64,000 bases of DNA from Bacillus sp. PK3_68 (GCF_003600835.1 NZ_NQYC01000001.1:3386001-3450000), one strand, 5' to 3'. Counted from the first letter of the stretch, positions 15,840 to 24,675 are shown. Notes: generated from the sequence alone by a model not told the origin. Numbers and translations: made by a program.

Positions 15840-15994
15840 TGATAATTTAAATATAGGGTTTGTTTTCTACCTTTCTCAGAGTACAAGAGCCTAACTTCTC
15901 AAGTAGTTGTCTGTCAACGTGCGAAGCTTGATAAGAAGGGGGAATACAGCAGTCAGACGAACAAGGAAGAAAACAAATGTCCGCCAATAATATG

Positions 15995-16028
15995 AAAAAG
16001 AAGCAGCCCTTAAAGAGCTGCTTCTTTT
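15995..16028 (-). terminator. Terminator overlapping the carbonic anhydrase 3' end
   Basis: AAAAAGAAGCAGC pairs with GCTGCTTCTTTTT. The promoter-proximal arm encodes the last residues (KEAAL and stop) of the carbonic anhydrase. Confidence 0.88.
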
Positions 16029-16585
16029 TCATATCCATTCACAACCAGATCTAACTTTCCTGTTTCAGGATCAATGACAAGCCCGTGCACAGGAATTTCA
16101 TTTACCATGAGAGGATGTTGCTTTACCATATCGACACTGTGCTTCACACTTTCTTCAACACTGCTGAATCCTTCAAGCCAATGATCTACATCAATACCAG
16201 CATGGCGGAGCGTATCAATTTTTTCCTCTTTCACGCCCCGTTCTTTCATCGCAGTTAGAATCACATCACTTGATAGCGTACTCATCCCGCAATCGTGATG
16301 ACCAACGACTAATACTTCATCTGCTTGCAGCTGATAGACGGCTACAAGCAAGCTTCTCATAATACTTCCGAATGGATGATTAACGATAGCTCCAGCATTG
16401 CGGACGATTTTTACATCGCCATTTCTAAAATTCATCGCTCTAGTAACTAATTCTACCAGACGCGTATCCATGCAAGTTAAAATGACCACACGCTTATCAG
16501 GGAATTTATCTGTTGTAAATTCTTCATACATTTTATCATTCACGAACTTTTTGTTATAGGACAGTACTTCATGTAATAACGTCAT
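16010..16585 (-). CDS. Beta-class carbonic anhydrase
   Basis: A 191-residue cytoplasmic enzyme of the beta class, resembling Bacillus YtiB. It catalyses CO2 + H2O to bicarbonate + H+. Zinc ligands are visible: Cys38 in TCMDTRL (with the Asp40/Arg42 dyad), His96 and Cys99 in GHHDCGM, with VRNAGAIV between them. The length fits the family. It is a monocistronic unit with its own terminator, whose stem is partly coding. Bicarbonate supply for carboxylases is the usual role; nothing here points to a special one. Confidence 0.92.
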   Translation of the reverse strand: MTLLHEVLSYNKKFVNDKMYEEFTTDKFPDKRVVILTCMDTRLVELVTRAMNFRNGDVKIVRNAGAIVNHPFGSIMRSLLVAVYQLQADEVLVVGHHDCGMSTLSSDVILTAMKERGVKEEKIDTLRHAGIDVDHWLEGFSSVEESVKHSVDMVKQHPLMVNEIPVHGLVIDPETGKLDLVVNGYEKEAAL

Positions 16586-17205
16586 CTAACCAACCCCTTC
16601 TTCATTCAGCTTATTTTCCATCTTAGCTACAATAAATTATATCTTATTCTATACTCAATTAATTAGGATTTTTGTAGTAAATTACTGCTTTTTATTCATA
16701 AATATCTCCCGTGGATAGGCGAGAAGTCGATTTCTCCTGCGGAAATGAATAAAAAGGATTCATTTGAGTGGGTCGAAATAGTTAGAGAGACGGAATGAAT
16801 GAAAGAGGAAAGAATATCTTAAAGTAAGTGAAGCAAAGAGAAAAAGAGGGATGATAGTATATAACGTTTGGAGTAACGAACAACTTTTAAATGTTATAAA
16901 ATAATATGTCAGAAAATTTAATATTTTCATGAAAATTGTCTTGTCATCGCCCTTTTTTTAATATATTATTACGTTTAAAGGATGATATGGAAAGGTTTTC
17001 AAATAAAACAGGCTATATTTCCTTACCTATTAAATTTCTCCAAAAGTATAACAAAAAAAGAAAGCTGATTTAACTTATGATATTACGATGATTAAATCAG
17101 CTTTACTTTATAAAGAAAGAACGGCTTTCCTTCCCACACTTTACGAATGCAATTCGACTACTTTAGACCTAGAAGGATGCTGTAAGTTTGAAGGGAGAGA
17201 AGGAA
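16586..17205. other. 620-bp intergenic region before livK
   Basis: No convincing gene. AT-rich with no clear open frame. A striking inverted repeat at 17061-17104 has 13-bp perfect arms (AAAGCTGATTTAA / TTAAATCAGCTTT) and an 18-nt loop. A run of seven A lies on its left flank (T on the reverse strand), so it would terminate leftward transcription better than rightward. It could also be a leader structure for livK. Confidence 0.5.
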
Positions 17206-18395
17206 ATGAAGAAAAGAATGTTAGCGCTGTTAACAGCAATGATGATGGTGTTCCTTGCTGCATGCAGTGGGGGAGACGCTGATTCTGCATCAGGGGATGG
17301 AAAAGACTCAGGCGGAGAAATCAAGATTGGCAGTGTAATTGATGCTTCTGGAAGCGCTTCACCACTTGGGAAAGGCGAAGAGGAAACGATAAAAATGATC
17401 GTTGATGAACTGAATGAAAAGGGCGGGATTGACGGAAAGAAAATTAAACTGATTTCCATCGATTCAAAGTCAGATCAAAATGAAGCAGTCCTTGCCACAA
17501 AGAAATTAATTGAGCAAGAAAAGGTAACGGCAATTATCGGGGGAACAATTAGCGGTAACAGTCTAGCCATGATACCGTTGGTTGAAAAAGCAGGCATTCC
17601 ATATCTTTCGCTGGCAGCCAGCAAGCAAGTAAATAACCCGGATGACAAATCACCGCGTAAGTGGACGTTTAAAACGGCACAGGGAGATGATGTTGTCATT
17701 CCTAAATTGCTTGAATATTTGGAAAAAGAGGGAGTTAAAAAAGTGGCCTGGCTTAATGTAGCTAATTCCTACGGTACTAGCGGTCATGAGGAATTCACAA
17801 AGCTTGCAGGCGATCATGGCGTGAAAGCGGTCATCGAAGAGGAGTTTGAAGCGACAGTCAATGACGCTAAATCTACTTTAACACGTGTTAAAAAAGCAAA
17901 GCCTGAAGCAGTTATTGTTTGGGGAACAGCGCAGGAATCAGCGGTTGTAACGAAAAATATTCGTGAAATTGGCATGGATGTTCCCATCATTGAAAGCCAT
18001 GGAATCGGGACAAAGCAATTTATTGAATTAGCAGGAAACGCAGCAAATGGAGTTATTTTCCCAGCCGGAAAACTATTGGTATTAAATGAGTTAGACGATA
18101 GTGATCCACAAAAGAAAAGCTTTCGGCTTTCAAAGAAGCCTATGAAAGCAAGTATAAAAATACAGCAAGCACCTTTGGTGGCCATGCGTATGACGCTATT
18201 CATATTTTAGCGGAAGCCCTTGAAAAAGGCGGAGCTGATAAAGAGAAGATAAGGGAAGCTATTGAGAAAACAGATGGATTTGTAGGTATTTCAGGCACAT
18301 TTAAAATGTCACCAGAAGATCATAATGGCTTAAAGTCTGATAGTCTCGTCATGGTGAAAATCGACGAAAATGGCGAATGGAAGCTAGGGGAGTAA
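17206..18395 (+). pseudogene. Branched-chain amino acid ABC transporter substrate-binding protein (LivK-like), frameshifted
   Basis: A lipoprotein with lipobox FLAAC (MKKRM start at 17206 behind GGGAGAG) and a type I periplasmic-binding fold: KIGSVIDASGSASPLGKGEEE, AIIGGTISGNSLAM and IIESHGIGTKQF. The frame breaks at about 18112-18120. The upstream frame runs into unrelated sequence and stops at 18210, while the -1 frame continues the family (AFKEAYESKYK, GGHAYDAIHILAEALEKGG) to a TAA at 18393-18395. One added base in the A4 run (18115-18118) restores a normal protein of about 396 residues. The four transporter genes downstream are intact, so this may be a sequencing error rather than a dead gene. 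Confidence 0.85.
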
Positions 18396-18430
18396 CCGGC
18401 AGCAAGCTGAATCATTGATTAAAGAGAGAA

Positions 18431-18456
18431 GCAGGGAAGGAAAGAGGATTCCCTGC
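18431..18456 (+). other. Hairpin between livK and livH
   Basis: GCAGGGAA pairs with TTCCCTGC around a 10-nt loop in the 86-nt gap. It lacks a U-tract. It may stabilise the upstream binding-protein message or attenuate read-through, as is common after ABC binding-protein genes. Confidence 0.45.
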
Positions 18457-18481
18457 TTTCCTGATAAAGGTGGGAGTAAAC

Positions 18482-19363
18482 ATGGAGCTAACCAGTCAAT
18501 TTATCCAGCTGATTTTTTCAGGTTTAACAATCGGCAGTATCTATGCATTAGTTGCCATCGGATTTGTCATCACGTATAACATTACAGGCGTTTTGAACTT
18601 TGCCCAAGGAGATTTTGCTATGCTTGGGGCGATGTTTGCGATTACATTTGTTTCCATGGATATGCCAATGGGATTAGGAATCATTTTAAGCATAGGAATC
18701 GTCGTGCTAATCGGCGGGATTTTTGAACGGACAGCCATCTATCCGGCGCGTAATGCATCGCTCCCAACATTGATTATTATCACGCTTGGGGTAGCGATTG
18801 CGATCCGCGGGCTTGCCATTCTAATTTGGGGAACACAGCCAAGATCATTGTCGCCGTTCACAGAAAATAATCCGATTAACGTGTTAAATGCCGTATTGCT
18901 GCCACAAAGCATTTGGGCAGTGGGGATTTCAGTCGTCAGCTTAATTGCCATGCACTACTTTTTTAATAAAACATTCATTGGAAAAGCTGTTACAGCATGT
19001 GTAGTCAATCGTTCTGCTGCTAGATTGATGGGAATTAAGCCCGAATGGATGTCTTTTATTTCGATAGCAGTGAGCGCAGGGCTTGGAGCCATTGCCGGTA
19101 TTATTATCGCCCCGATCTCGGGAGCCACATACGAAATGGGATTAATGATTGGCATGAAAGCTTTTGTTGCTGCGGTAATTGGCGGGTTGACCAATGCGCC
19201 AGCTGCCATTATCGGCGCTTTTATGATTGGGATATTGGAATCATTTACAGAAGGTTTGTGGACGTCAGGATATAAAGATGCAATCAGCTTTGCCTTACTT
19301 CTTATCGTATTGTTCTTCATGCCGAATGGGCTGTTTGCTAAAGCGAGTGGAAAGCGGGTGTAG
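18482..19363 (+). CDS. livH: Branched-chain amino acid ABC transporter permease LivH
   Basis: A 293-residue membrane protein of the LivH family with SIYALVAIGFVITYNITGVLNFAQGDF-type N-terminal segments and the ATPase-contact region near AGLGAIAGIIIAP. The ATG at 18482 is used because AAGGTGGGAG ends 5 nt before it; an in-frame GTG at 18470 lies inside that site. It forms the inner-membrane channel with LivM. It is the second gene of a livKHMGF operon whose substrate (branched-chain amino acids, amides or similar) is not fixed by sequence. Confidence 0.92.
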   Translation: MELTSQFIQLIFSGLTIGSIYALVAIGFVITYNITGVLNFAQGDFAMLGAMFAITFVSMDMPMGLGIILSIGIVVLIGGIFERTAIYPARNASLPTLIIITLGVAIAIRGLAILIWGTQPRSLSPFTENNPINVLNAVLLPQSIWAVGISVVSLIAMHYFFNKTFIGKAVTACVVNRSAARLMGIKPEWMSFISIAVSAGLGAIAGIIIAPISGATYEMGLMIGMKAFVAAVIGGLTNAPAAIIGAFMIGILESFTEGLWTSGYKDAISFALLLIVLFFMPNGLFAKASGKRV

Positions 19364-19368
19364 AGTAG

Positions 19369-20421
19369 ATGAATCATCCAAAAGTAAAAGAGCTATATAA
19401 CAGGCACTATGGCGGTCTCTTGCTGTTCATAGCTGCTCTCATCATTGTTCCTTTTTTTGCTAACTCCTTTTTGTTAAGTGTCATGATCTTAGTAGGTCTT
19501 TATGCGATTGTTACAACAGGATTGACCATGCTTATGGGGTATGCGGGACAAATATCACTGGGACACGCCGCTTTTTACGGAATAGGCGCTTATGCTTCCG
19601 CTGTCATGACGGGGACTTATGGAATGTCAGGAATTGTTGGCATTCTGGTTGGTGTGGCTTTAGCAATTATCATTGCGGTTTTAATCGGCATCCCAACATT
19701 GAAGCTTAAAGAGAATTATCTAGCGCTTGCCACACTTGGCTTCGGTATCATTATTTTTACCTTTTTCAAGGAATTAAAAGAGCTTACCGGCGGCTTAAAT
19801 GGATTCTTTGGTATCCCATCATTTAATTTGTTCGGATTTTCTTTTGATACGGATGTGAAATTTTACTTTTTGATTTGGGCGCTACTGATTGTCGGTATTA
19901 TCTTTTCTAAAAATATTATTGACTCACGTGTTGGGCGGGCACTCCGTTCTATCCATGGCAGTGATGTGGCAGCCAATTCAATCGGAGTGAATATTCAACA
20001 GTACAAATTAAAGGTATTTGTGTTAAGTGCCATCTACGCTTCCGTTGCTGGCAGCTTGTATGCTCATTACGTGACTTTTATTAATCCAGATCTATTTACA
20101 GCGATGGAGTCGATTAACTTCCTGATTATGGTTGTTATCGGAGGATCGGCAAGTGTTTGGGGAGGAATGATTGGAGCCATTGTTTATGTTCTGTTAAACG
20201 AACTTTTAAAAGACATTATTCCGGTGTTTTTTCCGAATGTGGGAGGAGAATTCCAAATTGTCTTCTTTGGTGTACTTCTTGTTGCCATTTTAATTTATAT
20301 GCCTCAAGGACTTGCACCGACACTTGGAAAGTTATGGGGACGTCTAGCGGGACGGAAAGCTAAAAAGACCGCCATCACTGGACCGCCGAATGCTGATGCA
20401 ACAGTGGGAGGGAGTAAATAA
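19369..20421 (+). CDS. livM: Branched-chain amino acid ABC transporter permease LivM
   Basis: A 350-residue permease with about nine helices. Typical LivM blocks are GLTMLMGYAGQISLGHAAFY near 60, TLKLKENYLALATLGFGII, and GRALRSIHGSDVAANSIGVN, the cytoplasmic loop that contacts the ATPase. It pairs with LivH to form the translocation path. It starts 6 nt after livH, and its TAA overlaps the livG ATG by one base, so the genes are coupled. The C-terminal tail is basic and low-complexity. Confidence 0.93.
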   Translation: MNHPKVKELYNRHYGGLLLFIAALIIVPFFANSFLLSVMILVGLYAIVTTGLTMLMGYAGQISLGHAAFYGIGAYASAVMTGTYGMSGIVGILVGVALAIIIAVLIGIPTLKLKENYLALATLGFGIIIFTFFKELKELTGGLNGFFGIPSFNLFGFSFDTDVKFYFLIWALLIVGIIFSKNIIDSRVGRALRSIHGSDVAANSIGVNIQQYKLKVFVLSAIYASVAGSLYAHYVTFINPDLFTAMESINFLIMVVIGGSASVWGGMIGAIVYVLLNELLKDIIPVFFPNVGGEFQIVFFGVLLVAILIYMPQGLAPTLGKLWGRLAGRKAKKTAITGPPNADATVGGSK

Positions 20422-21200
20422 TGAGCAAACCGCTGCTGGAAGTGAAGGGATTAACGAAAGCCTTTGGAGGTGTTGTCGCTGTTAGCGGCGTTGACTTCCA
20501 TTTAAATGAAGGGGAAATCGTGGCGGTAATTGGACCGAACGGTGCTGGAAAGACAACGCTTTTCAATATGATTACCGGTGTGTTGCCGCCTACATCGGGG
20601 CAAGTGTTTTTCAGCGGGAAGGAAATAACAGGAAAACAGCCTTACCAAATTGCTGATGCAGGCATTACCCGTACATTCCAAAACTTGCAGGTGTTCGAAA
20701 ATATGAGTGTCATTGAAAATGTAATGACCGGTGTGCATTGCCGATTAAAAACAGGATTTCTACAGGCCGGTTTCCGGTTGATGGGTGTGAGGAAGGAAGA
20801 ACAGCAGGCGTTCGATATAGCAATGAGTTGTTTAGAGAAAGTCGGAATTGCTGATCTCGCTTTTGAACCGGCAGAAGTGCTTCCTTATGGAAATCAGCGT
20901 CTGTTGGAAATTGCCAGAGCGTCTGCTTCTTCGCCAAAGCTCATTCTTCTTGATGAGCCAATGGCCGGGTTAAATCCGCAAGAGTCAAGACAGCTTGTTG
21001 ATATTATTAAGAAAAAGCGGGATGAAGGAATGTCATTTCTTTTTGTAGAGCATGACATGGAAACAGTAATGGGAATTTCTGATCGCATTGTCGTTATTGA
21101 TTATGGTAAAAAGATTGCCGAAGGTACGCCGGCTGAAATTTATGAAAATGAGAAGGTAATTGCCGCTTATCTTGGAACGGAAGAGGAGGAGGCGATTTGA
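20421..21200 (+). CDS. livG: Branched-chain amino acid ABC transporter ATPase LivG
   Basis: A 259-residue ABC ATPase with Walker A GPNGAGKTT near residue 38 and the LivG-specific GITRTFQNLQVFENMSVIEN Q-loop region. Its signature position is unusual: VLPYGNQRLLEIARA, the family's usual LSYGxQR form. Walker B is LILLDEPMAGLNPQE and the switch histidine is in FVEHDMETVM. It energises LivHM together with LivF. It begins at the last base of livM and ends where livF starts. Confidence 0.94.
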   Translation: MSKPLLEVKGLTKAFGGVVAVSGVDFHLNEGEIVAVIGPNGAGKTTLFNMITGVLPPTSGQVFFSGKEITGKQPYQIADAGITRTFQNLQVFENMSVIENVMTGVHCRLKTGFLQAGFRLMGVRKEEQQAFDIAMSCLEKVGIADLAFEPAEVLPYGNQRLLEIARASASSPKLILLDEPMAGLNPQESRQLVDIIKKKRDEGMSFLFVEHDMETVMGISDRIVVIDYGKKIAEGTPAEIYENEKVIAAYLGTEEEEAI

Positions 21201-21934
21201 TGCTTAAAGCAACGGATATTCATACGTATCATGGCTTTCTCCATGTGTTAAAAGGAATTTCCTTTGAATTAAACAAAGGAGAGATTTTCGCTATTGTCGG
21301 TTCAAATGGGGCTGGGAAAAGCACACTGCTCGGTACAATTGCCGGCATTTATCAACAACGCAAAGGAAGCATTCTCTATGAGGGAGAGGAGGTCGGCAAG
21401 CAAAAGGTAGAAGCCATTGTTAAAAAGGGAATTTGTCTTGTACCGGAGCGTCGGCAGATTTTTGATGCTTTGTCCGTGAAAGATAACATGATGCTCGGTG
21501 CTTATCATCGCTATCGGCAAAGCAAAAAAACACTCCAAAAAGATATAGACCGCTGTTATGAATTGTTTCCAAAGTTAAAAACAATGGAAGATCGTCCCGG
21601 AGGCCTGCTCAGCGGCGGGGAGCAGCAAATGCTCGCTATTGCACGCGGTTTGATGTCTAACCCGAAATTAATGATGCTGGATGAACCATCATTGGGGCTG
21701 GCACCGCTGATTGTTAAGGACATTATGAATATCCTTGATCAGCTGCGCACAGAATTTGGCACAACCATTATTTTAGTGGAGCAAAATGTAAAAGCTGCTT
21801 TGAAAGTGGCTGATCGAGCATGCGTGATGGAACGGGGAGAGATCGCTATCGAAGGAGAAGCTAAAGCATTGATGAAGGACCCAAGAGTGCGAGATGCTTA
21901 TCTCGGCGGCAAAAGCCAATCTGTTTCTGTCTAA
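21200..21934 (+). CDS. livF: Branched-chain amino acid ABC transporter ATPase LivF
   Basis: A 244-residue ABC ATPase: Walker A GSNGAGKST, LVPERRQIFDALSVKDNMMLG (typical LivF Q-loop), signature LLSGGEQQMLAIARGLM, Walker B LMMLDEPSLGLAP and VEQNVKAAL in place of the usual switch-His environment, as in LivF. The ATG at 21200 is favoured over TTG at 21197 because of the GGAGGAGG site just upstream; the first base overlaps the livG stop. Last gene of the transporter operon, with a terminator 19 nt downstream. Confidence 0.94.
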   Translation: MLKATDIHTYHGFLHVLKGISFELNKGEIFAIVGSNGAGKSTLLGTIAGIYQQRKGSILYEGEEVGKQKVEAIVKKGICLVPERRQIFDALSVKDNMMLGAYHRYRQSKKTLQKDIDRCYELFPKLKTMEDRPGGLLSGGEQQMLAIARGLMSNPKLMMLDEPSLGLAPLIVKDIMNILDQLRTEFGTTIILVEQNVKAALKVADRACVMERGEIAIEGEAKALMKDPRVRDAYLGGKSQSVSV

Positions 21935-21952
21935 TGAATAAGAGGAATAGAG

Positions 21953-21988
21953 AAGGGATACTGTGAAACACAAACAGTATCCCTTTTT
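21953..21988 (+). terminator. Terminator of the liv operon
   Basis: AAGGGATACTGT pairs perfectly with ACAGTATCCCTT, followed by TTT. The convergent thioredoxin-like gene ends just beyond, so it may serve both strands. Confidence 0.9.
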
Positions 21989-21994
21989 GCTGTC

Positions 21995-22315
21995 CTATAT
22001 TAGTTTCAGTGAAAGTTTTATCTCTTCTTCCAACTCGTCCATCAAGATGAAACGGGCTTTTCGAAATCGTTCTTTTCCTTGAATGAAAAAAAGAACAGCT
22101 GGAACAGAAAAGACCGTATATTGACCAGAAATGTCGGGTGCTTCCGTCATATTTGCCTCTACAGCATATACATCGGGAAATTGCTTCAGCAATTCCTCTA
22201 CACGTGGATGGATGGCATGACATACTGAACAGTTTGGGCCAGAAATAAAGGCAAGAACAGCCTCATGCTCGTGAAGGGCTGTCTGCAATTCGGCAAGCGA
22301 TGAAATCGTATGCAA
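21995..22315 (-). CDS. Thioredoxin-like protein
   Basis: About 106 residues from a TTG at 22315, chosen because AAGGAGTG lies 6-7 nt upstream. The frame is open much further upstream, but that part is non-family sequence overlapping the queF promoter and gene. It is a thioredoxin fold with a CSVC redox motif (Cys29, Cys32) in FISGPNCSVCHAI and the cis-Pro region FSVPAVLFF. The CxxC interior (SV) differs from thioredoxin (GP), as in the small YtpP-like cytoplasmic thioredoxin-family proteins of Bacillus. A thiol-disulfide exchange role is likely; the partner is unknown. Confidence 0.85.
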   Translation of the reverse strand: MHTISSLAELQTALHEHEAVLAFISGPNCSVCHAIHPRVEELLKQFPDVYAVEANMTEAPDISGQYTVFSVPAVLFFIQGKERFRKARFILMDELEEEIKLSLKLI

Positions 22316-22348
22316 AAAATCACTCCTTTCCCTTATTGTAAATCTTTT

Positions 22349-22377
22349 TTGATTATCACAGCAAGCACGCTTATAAT
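22349..22377 (+). promoter_or_regulatory. SigA-type promoter of queF
   Basis: TTGATT (22349-22354) and TATAAT (22372-22377) with a 17-nt spacer, 32 nt before the queF start. No preQ1 riboswitch was recognised in the short leader. Confidence 0.75.
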
Positions 22378-22409
22378 GGAAGATAGTTTGAACAGGGAGG
22401 GATCTTCTA

Positions 22410-22910
22410 ATGGCAGGAAGAAACGAAGAAGAATTAAAGCAGGATATTTCACTTTTAGGAAACCAAGGAACGAAGTATACATTTGAATATGATCCGTCGA
22501 TTTTAGAGTCATTTGACAATAAACATCCAAATCGGGACTACTTTGTAAAATTTAATTGTCCGGAATTTACAAGCCTTTGCCCGGTGACTGGTCAGCCGGA
22601 TTTCGCGACCATTTATATCAGCTATATTCCTGACATCAAAATGGTAGAAAGCAAGTCACTCAAGCTCTATTTATTCAGCTTCCGTAACCATGGTGATTTT
22701 CATGAGGACTGCGTGAATATTATCATGAATGACTTGATTGAATTAATGAATCCTCGCTACATTGAAGTATGGGGCAAATTTACGCCGCGTGGCGGCATTT
22801 CTATTGATCCATACTGCAACTGGGGACGTCCGGGAACAAAGTTTGAAGAAATGGCGAATTATCGTTTAATGAACCACGATATGTATCCCGAAACGGTGGA
22901 TAACCGTTAA
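22410..22910 (+). CDS. queF: NADPH-dependent 7-cyano-7-deazaguanine reductase QueF
   Basis: A 166-residue single-domain (tunnel-fold) QueF, the Bacillus type. It reduces preQ0 nitrile to preQ1, the committed step to queuosine in tRNA. Seen: the catalytic Cys57 in [13 protein letters not shown] (forms the thioimide), the following Asp, and the QueF motif [20 protein letters not shown] that binds NADPH. ATG at 22410 behind GGGAGGG. It stands alone; queCDE, usually nearby in Bacillus, are not in the window. Confidence 0.96.
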   Translation: MAGRNEEELKQDISLLGNQGTKYTFEYDPSILESFDNKHPNRDYFVKFNCPEFTSLCPVTGQPDFATIYISYIPDIKMVESKSLKLYLFSFRNHGDFHEDCVNIIMNDLIELMNPRYIEVWGKFTPRGGISIDPYCNWGRPGTKFEEMANYRLMNHDMYPETVDNR

Positions 22911-22985
22911 AAAATAAAAATCATTAGTGATCATAAGAATACTATGCTATACTTGGTCTACCATTTACTATTACTTGTTTCGATT

Positions 22986-23015
22986 TTCCCTATTCATTCG
23001 TGAATAGGGAATTTT
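22986..23015 (+). terminator. Terminator downstream of queF
   Basis: TTCCCTATTCA / TGAATAGGGAA with a TTCG tetraloop, followed by TTTTT; 75 nt after the queF stop. Confidence 0.88.
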
Positions 23016-23030
23016 TATGGTGTTTAAAAT

Positions 23031-23062
23031 AAAAACAGACTCTAATTTTAGAGTCTGTTTTT
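23031..23062 (-). terminator. Terminator of the cold shock gene
   Basis: AAAAACAGACTCTAA pairs with TTAGAGTCTGTTTTT with a 2-nt centre; it lies 15 nt downstream of the csp stop on the reverse strand. Symmetrical, so possibly bidirectional. Confidence 0.88.
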
Positions 23063-23077
23063 ATTCGTTGATTTGTA

Positions 23078-23278
23078 TTATGCTTTTTGAACGTTAGTTG
23101 CTTGCAATCCGCGTTGGCCTTGTTCAATATCAAATGTTACAGCTTGACCTTCGTCTAAAGATTTATAACCGTCGCCTTGGATAGCTGAGAAATGAACGAA
23201 TACATCGTCTCCATCTTCGCGTTCGATAAATCCAAAACCTTTTTCTGCATTAAACCATTTCACTTTACCTTGTTCCAT
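23078..23278 (-). CDS. Cold shock protein (CspB/CspD family)
   Basis: A 66-residue OB-fold protein with both RNA-binding motifs: RNP1-like [10 protein letters not shown] (about 13-22) and RNP2-like VFVHFSAI (about 26-33). It binds single-stranded RNA/DNA and melts RNA structures at low temperature or during growth. Ribosome binding site GAGGAGG. Just upstream of it is a small hairpin (GTATGC/GCATAC, 23294-23308), so folding could hide or present the start region in a temperature-dependent way; this is an inference. Which B. subtilis paralogue (CspB, C or D) it matches cannot be decided. Confidence 0.95.
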   Translation of the reverse strand: MEQGKVKWFNAEKGFGFIEREDGDDVFVHFSAIQGDGYKSLDEGQAVTFDIEQGQRGLQATNVQKA

Positions 23279-23860
23279 TTGTAATTCCTCCTCGTATGCA
23301 GCGCATACATTGTGTTACTATCCTTGCTCCAACTCTTCCAGACGAAAGTATATATATCACTTATCAATCCTTACCGAACAAAAATAATTCCTGTTAAATG
23401 TAACATGAAAAGTTTGAATGAACAAGTGAAAATAAAATATAATCTTTATAAATGTAAAAAAGTTAAAATCCCCCCGGAAATGATGTTTATTCATTCCATC
23501 AATCTACCATTGTTACGCTCAAGGCCTAGGATGGATGCCTGCTATATCGAAAGAGAGGCAAGCTGGCATTAAGCGGCAGTATCTTTAGTGGTTTAAGGCT
23601 CCAAGAAGTTTGCTAGTGATGTGACCATGGCAGTCTATTTAAAAGAGATGACCTAATAAGGCATCTCTTTTGTTTGTAAAAGCTATCTAGGGTGAGGGAA
23701 GATGCATAGATGTAGGGAGCTGCGAACGAATACTGCGGGACTTGAAGCTTATCCTGCTATTTCATTCCCTAATTTTTTTAAAAAATCTAAAAAGAACTAA
23801 TTGATAGGAAAAAAGTTGTGGTATAATCATCGCATTGATAGAGAATATAGGAGGTCATTT
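23279..23860. other. Intergenic region between csp and the SH3b gene
   Basis: No convincing protein gene. It holds the csp leader and promoter region, then a stretch (about 23520-23672) rich in short self-complementary words. That stretch ends in the hairpin AAAAGAGATG / CATCTCTTTT (23641-23671), which looks like an intrinsic terminator with no gene in front of it. A small RNA ending there is possible but unproven. Confidence 0.4.
23801..23827 (+). promoter_or_regulatory. Extended -10 promoter of the SH3b gene
   Basis: TGGTATAAT (23819-23827) is an extended -10 element. TTGATA (23801-23806) is a -35 with a short 15-nt spacer. It sits 33 nt before the start and overlaps the longer alternative reading frame, which supports the downstream ATG. 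Confidence 0.6.
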
Positions 23861-24565
23861 ATGAAAAAGATTGTCGGGTTCATTGCTGCTTTGATTTTAT
23901 TCGCCACTTTACTACCTTCACAACAAGCAGAAGCAGCGGCTGTAAACAAGCACTATACGGTCGGTGTAGCAAAGTTAGATGTGCGTGAAAAGCCAAGTCC
24001 AAAAGCAAAAGTTATCGGTTCATTAAAGAATGGAACAGTGGTATTTGTTTACAACACTGAATCAGGTGGATGGTCGAAGATTAAATATAATGGAAAAGCG
24101 GGATACGTAGCTTCAAGCGGGTTTGTAAATTATGATAAGGCCACCGCAGCTAAATCCCTTGTCGTAAAAGCTTCTCCAGGCACCTCGTATAAAACCGTAG
24201 GGAGCATTAAGGCGGGTCAACCAGTGCAAGTATATGGCGGTGTACCTGTCGGTAAGGATCAGGGCGACTGGATTTCAGCTGATCAATATGGCTGGTCTAA
24301 AATCAAATATAAAAACAAATACGCCTATGTCAAAGCACACGAGTTGAAATTTGCTGATCCCTATAATTGGGCGCCAGGGGTGAAGGCGGCATTTGAAGCT
24401 GATCTAGTGCGACAAGGATACGCAGATTCCATCGATACGATCAGATATAAAAAATCCGGTATTTTTGGCAATCAAGGATACTATTCAGTAAGCGCTAAGA
24501 TGGATGGAGTATACTACGACTATATCGTTACGGTTAATGTAAAAACAGGCTGGTATCACGGATAA
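23861..24565 (+). CDS. Secreted protein with two bacterial SH3 domains
   Basis: A 234-residue exported protein (ATG 23861 behind GGAGGTC). It has a signal peptide ending near AEAAA, then two SH3b repeats at about 30-85 ([20 protein letters not shown]...[13 protein letters not shown]) and 95-165 ([20 protein letters not shown]...[13 protein letters not shown]). A C-terminal domain of about 65 residues with many Tyr ([18 protein letters not shown]) follows. SH3b modules bind peptidoglycan peptides, so a cell-wall location is expected. No hydrolase domain is seen; the C-terminal domain is not recognised. Its terminator was the target of the IS1182-family insertion. Confidence 0.85.
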   Translation: MKKIVGFIAALILFATLLPSQQAEAAAVNKHYTVGVAKLDVREKPSPKAKVIGSLKNGTVVFVYNTESGGWSKIKYNGKAGYVASSGFVNYDKATAAKSLVVKASPGTSYKTVGSIKAGQPVQVYGGVPVGKDQGDWISADQYGWSKIKYKNKYAYVKAHELKFADPYNWAPGVKAAFEADLVRQGYADSIDTIRYKKSGIFGNQGYYSVSAKMDGVYYDYIVTVNVKTGWYHG

Positions 24566-24591
24566 TTAAATCTTCTATAGCTATATATTGT

Positions 24592-24619
24592 AAAGAGCTG
24601 CTTATTACAGCAGTTCTTT
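24592..24619 (+). terminator. Terminator of the SH3b gene, remade by IS insertion
   Basis: AAAGAGCTGCT (24592-24602) pairs with AGCAGTTCTTT (24609-24619, one G-T pair). The last six bases of the right arm (TTCTTT) belong to the inserted element's end, not to the original terminator. Confidence 0.7.
24598..24613. repeat. Left copy of 16-bp target-site duplication of the IS1182-family element
   Basis: CTGCTTATTACAGCAG, itself a hairpin (CTGCT/AGCAG), is identical to 26376-26391 on the other side of the element. Confidence 0.75.
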
Positions 24620-24621
24620 CA

Positions 24622-24675
24622 GACTGTAGACAAACTCAATGAAATTCTAGAGTTTGTCTACAGTCCTTTTTATTT
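24622..24675 (+). terminator. Hairpin/terminator inside the left end of the IS1182-family element
   Basis: Perfect 16-bp stem GACTGTAGACAAACTC / GAGTTTGTCTACAGTC (24622-24637 with 24650-24665), followed by CTTTTTATTTT. It would insulate the transposase from transcription entering from outside. Confidence 0.85.

Noticed and set aside
15847-16038. Reverse-strand 63-residue frame after the carbonic anhydrase
   Set aside because: It overlaps the carbonic anhydrase end and starts inside its terminator; no ribosome binding site and an implausible composition.
18115-18126. Programmed -1 frameshift in livK
   Set aside because: No X XXY YYZ heptamer in the correct phase; the break fits a missing base as in five other genes.
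23312-23572. 86-residue frame downstream of csp on the plus strand
   Set aside because: No ribosome binding site, irregular composition, and it overlaps the csp promoter region.
24598-24619. 22-bp target duplication for the IS1182-family element
   Set aside because: The sequence CTGCTTATTACAGCAG plus TTCTTT does repeat on both sides, but TTCTTT is also part of the terminal inverted repeat, so 16 bp is the simpler reading.
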